DNA of 64,000 bases from Candidatus Ozemibacter sibiricus (GTDB lineage: Bacteria > Muiribacteriota > Ozemobacteria > Ozemobacterales > Ozemobacteraceae), in NCBI GenBank assembly GCA_003327425.1, contig QOQW01000010.1, forward strand, positions 1-64,000, written 5' to 3'. Under the pieces are notes generated by a model. It was not told the origin of the DNA. It did not search any database and saw only the letters and a list, made by a program, of their open reading frames with translations. Shown here in pieces: positions 54,435 through 63,446 of the stretch. Both the position numbers and the translations under genes were made by a program. How positions within the stretch are numbered: the stretch's first letter is position 1; every line of letters begins with the position of its first letter.

Positions 54435-55387
54435 TGGCCCTCCGCGTCGGGCACGGGCGATACCGGCCGGGGGCGAGCCGTCGGCCGTTCATCGGCCGGG
54501 CTCTGCCGCCTGAAGACCAGATGGGCCAGATGGTCGAGCACCATCCCGCCCACCGTCGCCGTGGTCACCCCATAACATTCGAACAGCCCAGGATGCAGTT
54601 CGAGAAAGGCCTCGTTCTGGCTCGCCGCTCGACGCAGGGCGAAGATCCCGTCTTTGAAATGGGCCAGCAGCTCGGGCGGGATGCGCTCGGGCCAGTCGCA
54701 GATGAACAAGGCGCGGGCCCCGGTGGCCAGGGCCTGGTCCTGGAGGTGGATCGACAGCGGGGAACTGGCCCCCAACACGCCGCTGGCGACGTTCTCCCGA
54801 GAGTAGGGTTCCGACCGCACGACGAACCGGGGCGTGATCTCGAAGGTGGCCAGCATGTCGAGCACGGCGGCCAGCAGCGGGCCTTCCCCTTCGAGTCCGA
54901 ACGGGTACTGCACGAACAGCGGACTGATGGGTAGACGCCACTCGAGGTAGGCATGCCCCTGGCGGGTGCCGTGGCCCATCAACTTGAACCCAGCCCCCTC
55001 GAACAGCTTCCTGGCCGCCGCATTGTTCTCGAAGGTCTCGGCGCGCACCAGCACCGCCCGGCGGGTCACCTCCTCGTGGTGGAGGGCCTGTCCTAGAAGG
55101 TCGCGGCCGTAGCCTCTCCCGCGATGCTCGGGCGAGGTCATGATCGAGATGGTCAACTGGCCAGGCTGATGGCACGGATCGAACCGGATGTGCGCCACCG
55201 GCAGCCCCTCATCGATCAGCATCAGGCCGACCCGCTGCGGGTCGCCGAGCAGATCGCGGAACCACGCTTCGTGCGCAAGCGGGTCGATGACCCGGTCGTC
55301 GAAGCACCACCGCCGGGTCTCGGGGTGGTTGCGCCAGGCCAGGAGCACGCGACAGTCGTCGGCACAGATGGGTCGAACGATCTTCAC
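54431..55387 (-). CDS. pseH: PseH-like N-acetyltransferase fused to a novel C-terminal domain
   Basis: 318 residues from GTG 55387, which overlaps pseI's stop as GTGA. Residues 1-165 are a GNAT acetyltransferase of the PseH kind: VRPICADDCRVLLAWRNHPE near 4-23, MTSPEHRGRGYGRDLLGQAL near 80-98 (acetyl-CoA loop), and NNAAARKLFEGAGF near 115-128. PseH acetylates the 4-amino sugar in pseudaminic acid synthesis. Residues 170-318 form a second domain (LFVQYPFGLEGEGPLLAAVL, and HPGLFECYGVTTATVGGMVL) absent from ordinary PseH proteins and unknown to me. Confidence 0.82.
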   Translation of the reverse strand: MKIVRPICADDCRVLLAWRNHPETRRWCFDDRVIDPLAHEAWFRDLLGDPQRVGLMLIDEGLPVAHIRFDPCHQPGQLTISIMTSPEHRGRGYGRDLLGQALHHEEVTRRAVLVRAETFENNAAARKLFEGAGFKLMGHGTRQGHAYLEWRLPISPLFVQYPFGLEGEGPLLAAVLDMLATFEITPRFVVRSEPYSRENVASGVLGASSPLSIHLQDQALATGARALFICDWPERIPPELLAHFKDGIFALRRAASQNEAFLELHPGLFECYGVTTATVGGMVLDHLAHLVFRRQSPADERPTARPRPVSPVPDAEGH

Positions 55388-56427
55388 AGCATCTCCCAGG
55401 TGAGGATCTCGTCTTCGTCGATGTCCCGGCTGGCCACCCGACCTACCACCATCTCCAGAAATCGGGTCGGAATGCCGTAGCCGGGCCGTTTCACCGCGAT
55501 CATCTCGGCGGTCAGCCGAGTGCCGCGCGGAATGGGACAGGCCGCCACCAGACTGCGCCGGGCCAGCCGGTACAGCTCGGCCTCGGCTGGCGTGGCCCGC
55601 TTGATGGGACTGCCGAGAGCCGCTTCGGTCGCCCGCACCGCGGCGACCAGCGCCGTCAATTCGGCCGGTTCGAGCGCGAAGAGATGATCGGGGCCTTCCT
55701 GCGCCCGACTCAACGTGAAATGCTTCTCCAGCAGGCACGCGCCCCGGGCCACGGCCGCCACCGCCGCCTCGTGACCCATCGTATGGTCGGAGAACCCGAC
55801 CGGCACCTGGAACGCCTGCCGCAGCGTGTCAATGGCGCGCAGGTGCAGGTTCTCGGGCCGGGCCGGATAGGCGATGGCGCAATGCAACAGGGCCACCTCG
55901 CCGCCGCCCGCTTCGCGCCAGGTCCGCAGGGCTTCTTCGATGTCGGCCAGATCGGCCATGCCCGTCGACAGGAGGAGGGGTTTGCCGGTGCGCGCGATGC
56001 GCCGCAGCAGCGGCAGATGGGTGATCTCGAAACTGGCCACCTTGTAGGCGCTCACTCCCACCGCTTCGAGTTCATCGACCGCTTCGAGATCGAACGGGGT
56101 GCACAGGAAGATGAGCCCGGCCCGCTGGCAGGCGCGCACCAGCTCGGGCAGCCATTCCCGTGGCGTTTCCAGGCGGGCGATCAGATCGCACAGGGTTTCG
56201 CCCGGACGCACCAATTGGCGCTCCTTCAAGTAAGAAGGCAACGGCGTCTTTCGCGAATACAGCTTCGCCGCCGAGAAAATCTGGAATTTCACGGCATCGG
56301 CGCCGGCTGCCGCCGCGACCTCGATCAGACGGCAGGCCGTGGCGAAATCGCGATTGTGATTGCTGCCGGCTTCGGCAATGATGAAACAAGGCTGCCCATC
56401 GCCGAGTCGGCGCGTCCCGATCTCCAT
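55384..56427 (-). CDS. pseI: Pseudaminic acid synthase
   Basis: 347 residues. Condenses PEP with 2,4-diacetamido-2,4,6-trideoxy-altrose. Motifs: CFIIAEAGSNHNRDFATA near 14-31, KFQIFSAAKLYSRKTP near 45-60, VSAYKVASFEITHLPLLRRI near 130-149 (the KxASFE variant typical of PseI rather than NeuB), LLSTGMADLADIEEAL near 157-172, and a SAF domain from about 285. ATG 56427 is set by GGAGG 6-8 bases upstream and MEIGTRRLG. It is separated from pseG by 83 bases and coupled to pseH. Confidence 0.92.
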   Translation of the reverse strand: MEIGTRRLGDGQPCFIIAEAGSNHNRDFATACRLIEVAAAAGADAVKFQIFSAAKLYSRKTPLPSYLKERQLVRPGETLCDLIARLETPREWLPELVRACQRAGLIFLCTPFDLEAVDELEAVGVSAYKVASFEITHLPLLRRIARTGKPLLLSTGMADLADIEEALRTWREAGGGEVALLHCAIAYPARPENLHLRAIDTLRQAFQVPVGFSDHTMGHEAAVAAVARGACLLEKHFTLSRAQEGPDHLFALEPAELTALVAAVRATEAALGSPIKRATPAEAELYRLARRSLVAACPIPRGTRLTAEMIAVKRPGYGIPTRFLEMVVGRVASRDIDEDEILTWEML

Positions 56428-56510
56428 CCGACCTCCTTCGGGGCCCAGGTCAGGCTCCGTCCAGGTCGATTGTACGTCAGCCGCCCTCCGAGCGCAACGG
56501 CCCGAGCTGC

Positions 56511-57557
56511 TCAGCCGTACCGGGTTTCGATCGCCTCGGCCAATCGCCGCGCCCCCAACCCATCGATCAAGGCCTGCTGCCGGCTGATCATCGCTTCGGC
56601 CAGTCCTCGATCGGTCCATAGCTGCAAGAGCAGCTCCCGGAGAGGCTCGGCTCGGAACCCGGCCCGGATATCGAGCAGCAGCGACGTCCGCCGTTTGCGA
56701 ACGACCGTCGCGGTGTGCTTCTGGTTTTCCACCCAGAGCAGGACCACTCCCGGCACCCCGACGTAGTAGAGTTCCCACAACGTGGTCCCCCCGCCGGTGA
56801 CCGCCAAAGCCGCTTTGCCCATCAACTCGGGAAACAGACTCGGATCATGGTTGAGCGCCCGCCGGCTCGGATCGGTGCGGGCCCAGATCTCCAGCAGATG
56901 GCGAGGACATGACGGAGAGACCGAAGCGATCACCGGCTGTGCCAGATCGGCCGGCAGCGCATGCACCACCTGCCGCAGCAGATCGGCCACATCGCCACCG
57001 CCGAGAGATACCAGCAGCGAGCCGTCTTCCCGCCAGCCGCCCGCCCGTGGCACCCGCAACACTTCGGGACGGATGATGGTGAACATCTCTCCGGCCAGGA
57101 CGGCCGACCTTTCTGTCTGCCACTTGTAGAGGGCGGGCGTGACCAGCGGGTTGGGATTGATGATGAGATCGACCGGCAGTTCGCGGTCGCCCAGATCGTC
57201 GAGGGCGATGGTCGGGACCCCCGTCGTTTTCAGAGCCTGAAAATCGGCGGCCGCAAACCCATAAGAATCGACCAGGATGGCTCGCACCCGCCACTCCCGC
57301 GCCACCCGCGCCGTATCGCTGCCCAGGCCAGGGCGGGGGTCCAGGCCGGCTTCGATCGCCCGCCAGGGCAAGGGCAGTCCTTCTTCATCGACTAGCGGGC
57401 CCGGTCCGGCTCCTGCCCCGCTATCGCCGTAGAAAACAGGGTCCCAGCCCAGCCGGCGCAACTCGAGCGCCAGGCTTCGACAACGCATCAGATGACCGAG
57501 CCCCACCTGGGGGCCCCCATCCGCCCGAATCAGGATTCGTTTGTCGGCTCTGGCCAT
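56511..57557 (-). CDS. pseG: UDP-2,4-diacetamido-trideoxy-altrose hydrolase
   Basis: 348 residues. Removes UDP from the altrose precursor before PseI. It has the GT-B fold of PseG: ILIRADGGPQVGLGHLMRC near 8-26, with the catalytic His, IALDDLGDRELPVDLIINPNP near 120-140, GSLLVSLGGGDVADLLRQVV near 180-200 and TGGGTTLWELYYVGVPGVVLL near 260-280. The length agrees with the family. It is 14 bases after the SpsF-like gene. Confidence 0.9.
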   Translation of the reverse strand: MARADKRILIRADGGPQVGLGHLMRCRSLALELRRLGWDPVFYGDSGAGAGPGPLVDEEGLPLPWRAIEAGLDPRPGLGSDTARVAREWRVRAILVDSYGFAAADFQALKTTGVPTIALDDLGDRELPVDLIINPNPLVTPALYKWQTERSAVLAGEMFTIIRPEVLRVPRAGGWREDGSLLVSLGGGDVADLLRQVVHALPADLAQPVIASVSPSCPRHLLEIWARTDPSRRALNHDPSLFPELMGKAALAVTGGGTTLWELYYVGVPGVVLLWVENQKHTATVVRKRRTSLLLDIRAGFRAEPLRELLLQLWTDRGLAEAMISRQQALIDGLGARRLAEAIETRYG

Positions 57558-57571
57558 GTCGCCGCGCCCAT

Positions 57572-58522
57572 TCAGCCCAGGCGCAAGGTCCGGCCTTCCC
57601 GCGCCGCCGACCGCCGCGCTCCCTCGGCACGCTCGAGCCCAGCGGTCAAGGCGGTCAGCTCCGGATGGGCATCGGCCAGCGCGAGAAGCTCATACACCGA
57701 GATCAAGGGTCGATCTTCGGCAAACAAGGCATACAAACGAGTGAAGAATTCGTAATCCTGGGGGTGGTCGAGCACGAACCGCCCCGCCGACCGATCGCGC
57801 CCGAAGCGCACGTTGCCGATCTTGAATCGATCAGGGTTTTCGCGAATGTACAAGGTGACATGCTCGCGATGCGACGGCAGCGTGGCCTCGGCGGCCACCC
57901 GTTCAAGAACGCGCACCGGCAAGGCTTCCACGTCGAACCCGACCGGCAGGGTGGGCGGATGGACGTTGCACGCGTATTCGTATCCCCCCTCGGTCAGGCA
58001 GGCCACCACCGCATCGATCTGTCCGGGATCGACCGCGGGACAGTCGGCGGTGATGCGGACGACCACCGCGCACGGCCAGCGCGCGACGGCCACCAAATAC
58101 CGGGTCAGCACATCTTCGGCGGGACCCCGAACCCAGGGCACCCCGGCGGTCCGGCACCAATCGACGATGGCGTCGTCCTCGGGCCGATCGGTGGTGGCCA
58201 CCACCACCCGCTCGACCCGCGCCGCCGCCGCGGCCCGGGTACAGACATGCGCCAGCACCGGCCGCCCCCGCAGCGGCAGCAGCACCTTGCCAGGCAGGCG
58301 GGTGCTGCCCAGCCGGGCCTGCACCACGACTTGGATACCGACCGAAGGGGGCGGGTCGCCCTCTGGCTCGTCCCTGAACCCTCCCCCCTTCGCCATGGTG
58401 GTGGTCGAGGGTCCGCCCGGCCCAGCGACGTGTTCAGCCCCGGTCGTGGCGTTGGCGGTCGTTGGCCCGTCCGGCGCCGGGGCACCAACGACCGACCGGG
58501 GGATAGCCGATGCCGAGTTCAC
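57572..58522 (-). CDS. spsF: SpsF-like cytidylyltransferase, probable CMP-pseudaminic acid synthetase
   Basis: 316 residues. The nucleotide-binding core starts VVVQARLGSTRLPGKVLLPL near 66-85, followed by RITADCPAVDP near 155 and HREHVTLYIRENPD near 220, the SpsF/COG1861 signature. In pse clusters of this type SpsF replaces PseF and makes the CMP-sugar. The first 60 residues are Gly/Pro/Thr-rich, look disordered and are not part of the family; the start ATGA overlap with pseC at 58519-58522 supports the long form. Alternatives would be a GTG within the linker. Confidence 0.8.
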   Translation of the reverse strand: MNSASAIPRSVVGAPAPDGPTTANATTGAEHVAGPGGPSTTTMAKGGGFRDEPEGDPPPSVGIQVVVQARLGSTRLPGKVLLPLRGRPVLAHVCTRAAAAARVERVVVATTDRPEDDAIVDWCRTAGVPWVRGPAEDVLTRYLVAVARWPCAVVVRITADCPAVDPGQIDAVVACLTEGGYEYACNVHPPTLPVGFDVEALPVRVLERVAAEATLPSHREHVTLYIRENPDRFKIGNVRFGRDRSAGRFVLDHPQDYEFFTRLYALFAEDRPLISVYELLALADAHPELTALTAGLERAEGARRSAAREGRTLRLG

Positions 58523-59823
58523 CCCAGCACCTCGCGCAGGGCCTCGATCACCCGGGCGACCTCGGCCTCGCCCATGCCCGGAAAGATCGGCAGCGACAGG
58601 GCTTCCCGATAATACCCGAGGGCGTGGGGCAGTTCGGCCATCAAGGCGCTTCCCGCATAGAACGGCATCATGGGCACCGGAATGTAGTGGACCTGGGTGC
58701 CGATCCCTCGCTCCCGCAGCCGCCGCATCACCTGCCCGCGGGTCGTGCCAAGGCCGGCATAGTCGATGCGGACGATGGCCAGGTGCCAGGCATGCTGGCA
58801 GCCGGGCCGCACCACCGGGAACCGGATCCCCGGGTGACCGGTCAGTTCGCGCCGATAGCGGTCAGCGATGGCCCGGCGCCGGGCGAGGAACGCGGGTAGA
58901 CGCCGCAACTGCACGAGCCCCAGAGCGCTCTGCAGCTCGGTCAGTCGATAGTTGAACCCCAGCGCCTGCACTTCGTAGTACCAAGGGTTGACCTGCCCGC
59001 CCGGCTCGCAAGCCTCCTCGCGGAAAACGAACTGTTCTGGGTCGCGCACAATGCCATGCGAGCGTAGACGGCGCACCCGCGCGGCGCGCCGGGCATCGTG
59101 GGTGACGACCATCCCGCCTTCCCCGGTGGTGATGTGCTTGACCGGGTGGAAACTGAACACCGTGAAATCAGGTCGGGGCCACTCGCCGATCCGCCATTCC
59201 CGCGCCTGGCCACTGCCGGCGGCGACGGTTTCGCTGCCGCTCTCCTGGCTCCTCGCAGACGCCTGACCCGACGCCGATTCTCCAGATGAACCCTGGTTCC
59301 TTGCCGGAGCGGTCCAGGTGGCTCCCAAAGCATGACAGGCATCAGCGATCCAGATCAGGCCATAGGCATCGGCCAGACGGCCGAACGCCGCCATATCGCA
59401 CGGATGCCCGGCCAGATCGACCGTCACCAACGCCCGGAACGGCCGCCCCGCCCGGCGGGCCTGCTCCAGAACCGCCTCCGCCGCGGCCGGGGAAAGCGTC
59501 AGGTCATCGCCATCGATGTCGGCGAACGCCACCTCGGCCCCGACGAACCGCCCGGCATTGGCGCTGGCAACGAAGGTGATGGCCGGCACCAGCACCCGAT
59601 CGCCCGGGCCGAGCCCGGCGGCCAGGGCGGCCAGATGGAGCGCCGCCGTGCCGCTGGAACAGGCCACCGCATACGGCGCTCCGACGGTGCGGGCGAACGC
59701 TTCTTCGAACCGCTCGACCAGCGGCCCCTGCGTCAGGAAGTCGGAACGCAGCACCTCGACGACCGCCGCGATCTCGTCCTCTCCGATCTGCTGGCGGCCA
59801 TAGGGAATATCGGTCACAGCCAT
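58519..59823 (-). CDS. pseC: UDP-4-keto sugar aminotransferase, with a low-complexity insert
   Basis: 434 residues. PLP enzyme that aminates the C4 keto group. The family features appear in order: LTQGPLVERFEEAFA near 31-45, CSSGTAALHLAALAAGLGPGD near 55-75, PAITFVASANAGRFVGA near 80-96, ADACHALGATW near 160, PLP-lysine motif FSFHPVKHITTGEGG near 220-234, and VQALGFNYRLTELQSALGL near 280-298. An insert of about 35 residues rich in Ser, Gly and Gln (QGSSGESASGQAS) lies between the last two motifs. ATG 59823 is set by MAVTDIPYGRQ and overlaps pseB by 10 bases. Confidence 0.92.
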   Translation of the reverse strand: MAVTDIPYGRQQIGEDEIAAVVEVLRSDFLTQGPLVERFEEAFARTVGAPYAVACSSGTAALHLAALAAGLGPGDRVLVPAITFVASANAGRFVGAEVAFADIDGDDLTLSPAAAEAVLEQARRAGRPFRALVTVDLAGHPCDMAAFGRLADAYGLIWIADACHALGATWTAPARNQGSSGESASGQASARSQESGSETVAAGSGQAREWRIGEWPRPDFTVFSFHPVKHITTGEGGMVVTHDARRAARVRRLRSHGIVRDPEQFVFREEACEPGGQVNPWYYEVQALGFNYRLTELQSALGLVQLRRLPAFLARRRAIADRYRRELTGHPGIRFPVVRPGCQHAWHLAIVRIDYAGLGTTRGQVMRRLRERGIGTQVHYIPVPMMPFYAGSALMAELPHALGYYREALSLPIFPGMGEAEVARVIEALREVLG

Positions 59824-60791
59824 CCCTCGCGCTGCAACAGGGCCCGCAGTTCGGCCACGCCCAGCCATTCGGAATTGGTATCGCTGGCGTACTGGAACCC
59901 GGGCGGAACGGGGCGCCCCCTTCGTGGCACCTTGACCGGCCAGAAGGGGAATTCCGGCATTTTGACGAACCCGCTCGGGGTCTCGAACAAGGTGCGGGAC
60001 TCATCGGCGGAGATCATCACCTCATGCAGCTTTTCCCCCGGACGGATGCCGATCACCCGGATCGGAACTTGCGGGGCCAGAGCTTTGGCCAGATCGACAA
60101 TGCGCAGGCTGGGCAGCTTGGGAATGAACATCTCGCCGCCATGCATGGCGCGGAAGGCGGCCACCACCGTGGCAACGGCCTGCGGCAAGGTGACCCAGAA
60201 TCGGGTCATGCGCTCGTCGGTCAAGGGAATTTCGCCCCGGGCGGCCGCCTCTTTGAACAGCGGCACCACGCTGCCCCGACTGCCGAGCACATTGCCGTAA
60301 CGCACCACGGCGAACCGGGTCGGGCTCTGACCGGCATAGGCGTTGGCCGCGATGAACAGCTTGTCGGAACACAGCTTGGTGGCGCCGTAGAGATTGATGG
60401 GGTTGCAGGCCTTGTCGGTGCTCAGGGCCACCACCTTGCGCACGCCGCAATCGAGCGCCGCGGTGATGACGTTCTGGGCCCCCAGGATATTGGTCTGGAC
60501 AGCTTCGAACGGGTTGTACTCGGCCGCGGGCACCTGCTTGAGCGCCGCCGCGTGCACGACGTAGTCGACCCCGACCAGGGCGCGGCGCAAGCGGTCGATG
60601 TCCCGCACATCGCCGATGAAGAACCGCAACCGATCGGAGGCGATCTCGCGCGCCATGCAGGCCTGTTTGAATTCGTCACGGGAGTAGACGATGACCTTGC
60701 GCGGCTGGAGACGGTCGAGCGCATGGCGCACGAACGCCTGGCCGAACGACCCGGTCCCCCCGGTGATCAGGATCGTCTTGCCCGTGAACAT
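59814..60791 (-). CDS. pseB: UDP-GlcNAc 4,6-dehydratase (inverting)
   Basis: 325 residues. First enzyme of pseudaminic acid synthesis, converting UDP-GlcNAc to the 4-keto-6-deoxy-altrose form. Rossmann motif TILITGGTGSFGQAFV near 6-20; the sugar-binding/catalytic loop VVHAAALKQVPAAEYNP near 84-100; STDKACNPINLYGATK near 123-138 with the Y-x3-K pair; VLGSRGSVVPLF near 165; and a terminal GEKLHEVMIS near 255. GGGAGG precedes the ATG. The gene has a 254-base gap upstream and starts the pse run. Confidence 0.95.
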   Translation of the reverse strand: MFTGKTILITGGTGSFGQAFVRHALDRLQPRKVIVYSRDEFKQACMAREIASDRLRFFIGDVRDIDRLRRALVGVDYVVHAAALKQVPAAEYNPFEAVQTNILGAQNVITAALDCGVRKVVALSTDKACNPINLYGATKLCSDKLFIAANAYAGQSPTRFAVVRYGNVLGSRGSVVPLFKEAAARGEIPLTDERMTRFWVTLPQAVATVVAAFRAMHGGEMFIPKLPSLRIVDLAKALAPQVPIRVIGIRPGEKLHEVMISADESRTLFETPSGFVKMPEFPFWPVKVPRRGRPVPPGFQYASDTNSEWLGVAELRALLQREGWL

Positions 60792-60993
60792 CGCCCCTCC
60801 CGCCTTTCACTGGCCGGCCTACTGGGCGACCACCCCGGCCGCCGCCTTCACCGCAAGCCTTCTCCCGCCTTCGCTGGCGAACCAGGCAATCCCCGTTCCA
60901 CCATGCGTTCCGACGGTCACCGCTTCACGCTGCGGCCTCGCTCTGAACCAGATGGCCGGCCACCCCGTCTGTACCAGTGTGATTCGCGCTCTG

Positions 60994-61011
60994 GCCGAGC
61001 CGATGCTCGGC
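60994..61011 (-). terminator. Perfect hairpin between the sugar nucleotidyltransferase and pseB
   Basis: GCCGAGC (60994-61000), 4-base loop and GCTCGGC (61005-61011). It lies 35-52 bases past the nucleotidyltransferase stop. No T-run; an attenuator or processing site is possible. Confidence 0.4.
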
Positions 61012-61045
61012 AGCCATCCTCGGACCGGAACGGAAGCCGCCAGCG

Positions 61046-62065
61046 TTATTTGCGGCTGGGACAGTTGGCGCAGTTGCCCATGTCGATGATGCTGTTGTCG
61101 CCGATGTTGATCCGCTGCTGCAACCCGAACAGACTCACCGAATCGCCGATCAGCGAGCTTTCCAGAATGACATGGCGCAACTGGGAATGGGCGTTGATGA
61201 CGCTGTCGCGGATGATCGAATCCTCGATGTCGCACCCTTCGGCGATGCTGACATGCGGCCCGATCACCGAGTGGTGGACCCGCGCCGTCGGATCGATCGA
61301 CACCGGCGGGATGATCACGCACCCCTCGACGCAGAAATGGCTGGCCGTCGACCGTTCGAGCAGATACCGATTGGTGGCCAGCAGGGTGTCGGGCTTCCCG
61401 CAGTCCAGCCATTCGTCGATCTCAGGAGCCCCGAGCTTGCACCCATCGGCGATCATCAGCTTGAAGACATCGGGCAGGTAGTATTCGCCCTTGACCGTCA
61501 GCTTGCGCTCGATGGCCTTGGCCAGGTAGTCCATGAAGCGCCGACCGTCGCGCAGGTAGTACAGGCCGACCTGGGCCAGGCGGCTGATCGGCTGATCGGG
61601 CTTCTCGACCATGTCGACGATGATCCCGTCGCGCATGACGTTGACCCCGAAGCGCTTGTAGTCCTCGACCTCTTTCGAGTAGATGAGCCCATCGAGCCCC
61701 TCGCACAGCCGAGGCAGGCGGGTCAGGTCGGTGACGAACAGCGTATCGTTGAAGACGATCAAGACATCGTCCTGCGGTCCGATGCGGGGAGCCGCCAGCC
61801 ACACGGCATGGGCGGGCCCCAGCCGCTCCTTCTGCTCGATGAACGAGGCGTTCTTGTCGGGATATTTCTGGCGGAAGAACTCTTCGATGACCGAGCCGTT
61901 CTCATCGACGATGAGGATGTACTCGTCGACCTTGAGCTTGCTCAAGCCTGCCATGACGTGCTCGAGCACGGTCTTGCCCGCGACGCGCACCAGCGATTTC
62001 GGCTTGGTATGGGTGTGGGGCCGCAGGCGCGTGCCTTTGCCCGCGGTCGGCAGAATGACCTTCAT
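61046..62065 (-). CDS. Sugar-1-phosphate nucleotidyltransferase with beta-helix tail
   Basis: 339 residues. Makes an NDP-sugar from a sugar-1-phosphate and NTP. The N-terminal site [20 protein letters not shown] near 4-23 is diagnostic, FNDTLFVTD near 105 carries the metal-binding Asp, and [12 protein letters not shown] near 195 follows. The C-terminal LbH-type repeats (about 245-325: [20 protein letters not shown]) resemble GlmU/RmlA-long forms. Base and sugar cannot be fixed; UDP-glucose for Ugd or dTDP-glucose is likely. ATG 62065 overlaps the ugd stop as ATGA. Confidence 0.87.
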   Translation of the reverse strand: MKVILPTAGKGTRLRPHTHTKPKSLVRVAGKTVLEHVMAGLSKLKVDEYILIVDENGSVIEEFFRQKYPDKNASFIEQKERLGPAHAVWLAAPRIGPQDDVLIVFNDTLFVTDLTRLPRLCEGLDGLIYSKEVEDYKRFGVNVMRDGIIVDMVEKPDQPISRLAQVGLYYLRDGRRFMDYLAKAIERKLTVKGEYYLPDVFKLMIADGCKLGAPEIDEWLDCGKPDTLLATNRYLLERSTASHFCVEGCVIIPPVSIDPTARVHHSVIGPHVSIAEGCDIEDSIIRDSVINAHSQLRHVILESSLIGDSVSLFGLQQRINIGDNSIIDMGNCANCPSRK

Positions 62066-63381
62066 GCGTTCCTCCCGATCGAATGGTACTCGAACCCCGC
62101 CGCTTTCATCTTGACCGGATCGTAGATGTTCCGTCCATCGATGATCACCGGGCGGGCCAGGGTCGCTTTGATGCGATCGAAGTCGGGCCGGCGGAACTCG
62201 TTCCACTCGGTGACGATGACCAGGGCATCGGCCTTCTCGAGCGCCTCGTAACTCTTCTTGACGTAGATGATGCGATCGCCGAAGATCTTGCGCGCCTCGT
62301 CCATGGCTTCGGGATCGTAGGCCTGCACGCGCGCGCCGGCCGCCAGCAGCTTCTCGATGATGACGATGGACGGCGCCTCTCGCATGTCGTCGGTGTTGGG
62401 CTTGAAGGCCAGCCCCCAGACCGCGATCGTCTTCCCTTTCAGATTGCCCTGGTAGACCTTGGACAGCTTCTTGAACAGCACCTCTTTCTGCTGCTGATTG
62501 ACCGCTTCGACCGCTTCCAGGATGCGCAGCGGATAGTGATGCTGGGCGCCCGTGCGAATCAAGGCCTGCACGTCTTTCGGGAAGCAGCTGCCGCCATAGC
62601 CGGCTCCCGGGAAGATGAATTGATAGCCGATCCGGCTGTCGGACCCGATGCCTTTGCGGACATTGTCGACGTTGGCGCCGACCAGTTCGCACAGATTGGC
62701 GATGTCGTTCATGAAGGAGATCTTGGTGGCCAGCATGGCATTGGCCGCGTATTTCGTCATCTCGGACGACCGCACATCCATGATCAGGATCGGCTTCTCG
62801 GTGCGGACGAAGGGCGCGTACAACTCCTTCATCAGCTCGGCGGTACGCGGGTCGTCGCACCCTATCACGACACGATCGGGTTTCATGAAATCGTCGATGG
62901 CGTTGCCTTCCTTCAAGAATTCAGGGTTGCTGACCACATCGAAGGGATGGGTCTCGCCCCGTTTTTTCAACTCTTCTTGGATGACCTGCCGCACCCGATC
63001 GCCGGTGCCGACCGGCACCGTCGACTTGTTGACGATGATCCGGAAGCCATCCATGTACCGCCCGATGTCGCGCGCCACGGCCAGCACATGCTTGAGGTCG
63101 GCCGAGCCGTCCTCGCCTGGCGGGGTGCCGACCGCGATGAACAGCATCAGGGCATGCCGGACTGCGTCCTCGATCCGCGTGGTGAACGACAGGCGCTCTT
63201 CGGCGGTGTTGCGCTTGACCAGCTCCTCGAGCCCTGGTTCGTAGATGGGAATGATGCCCTTCTTCAGGCGCTCGATCTTGCTCTCGTCGGTATCGACGCA
63301 GATGACATCGTTGCCCGACTCGGCGAAACACGTGCCGGTCACCAACCCTACATACCCTGTTCCGATCACACCGATCTTCAT
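62062..63381 (-). CDS. ugd: UDP-glucose 6-dehydrogenase
   Basis: 439 residues. Oxidises UDP-glucose to UDP-glucuronate with two NAD+. The Rossmann motif [19 protein letters not shown] is at the start. [12 protein letters not shown] near 110, [14 protein letters not shown] near 150, and the catalytic Cys in [16 protein letters not shown] near 255 are present. The C-terminal [16 protein letters not shown] near 318 binds UDP. It is the first gene of the minus-strand block; its promoter overlaps that of the lptF/lptG gene. Confidence 0.95.
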   Translation of the reverse strand: MKIGVIGTGYVGLVTGTCFAESGNDVICVDTDESKIERLKKGIIPIYEPGLEELVKRNTAEERLSFTTRIEDAVRHALMLFIAVGTPPGEDGSADLKHVLAVARDIGRYMDGFRIIVNKSTVPVGTGDRVRQVIQEELKKRGETHPFDVVSNPEFLKEGNAIDDFMKPDRVVIGCDDPRTAELMKELYAPFVRTEKPILIMDVRSSEMTKYAANAMLATKISFMNDIANLCELVGANVDNVRKGIGSDSRIGYQFIFPGAGYGGSCFPKDVQALIRTGAQHHYPLRILEAVEAVNQQQKEVLFKKLSKVYQGNLKGKTIAVWGLAFKPNTDDMREAPSIVIIEKLLAAGARVQAYDPEAMDEARKIFGDRIIYVKKSYEALEKADALVIVTEWNEFRRPDFDRIKATLARPVIIDGRNIYDPVKMKAAGFEYHSIGRNA

Positions 63382-63427
63382 GTACCTGGTCCTCTTGGCG
63401 GAAATTTGCGTATTCGCGGAGAGAGGT

Positions 63428-63433
63428 TATAAT
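63428..63433 (+). promoter_or_regulatory. Promoter of the LptF/LptG-type gene
   Basis: TATAAT at 63428-63433 with TTGCGT 16 bases upstream (63406-63411). Transcription should begin about 63440, only some 7 bases before ATG 63447, so the mRNA may be almost leaderless. Confidence 0.6.
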
Positions 63434-63437
63434 ACCA
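63429..63437 (-). promoter_or_regulatory. Extended -10 of the ugd operon, overlapping the divergent promoter
   Basis: On the minus strand TGGTATTAT (63437-63429) is a good extended -10, with its hexamer sharing 5 bases with the TATAAT of the plus strand. The predicted start near 63422 leaves about 40 bases of leader with AGAGGA before the ugd ATG. Confidence 0.55.
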
Positions 63438-63446
63438 CATCCGGCC

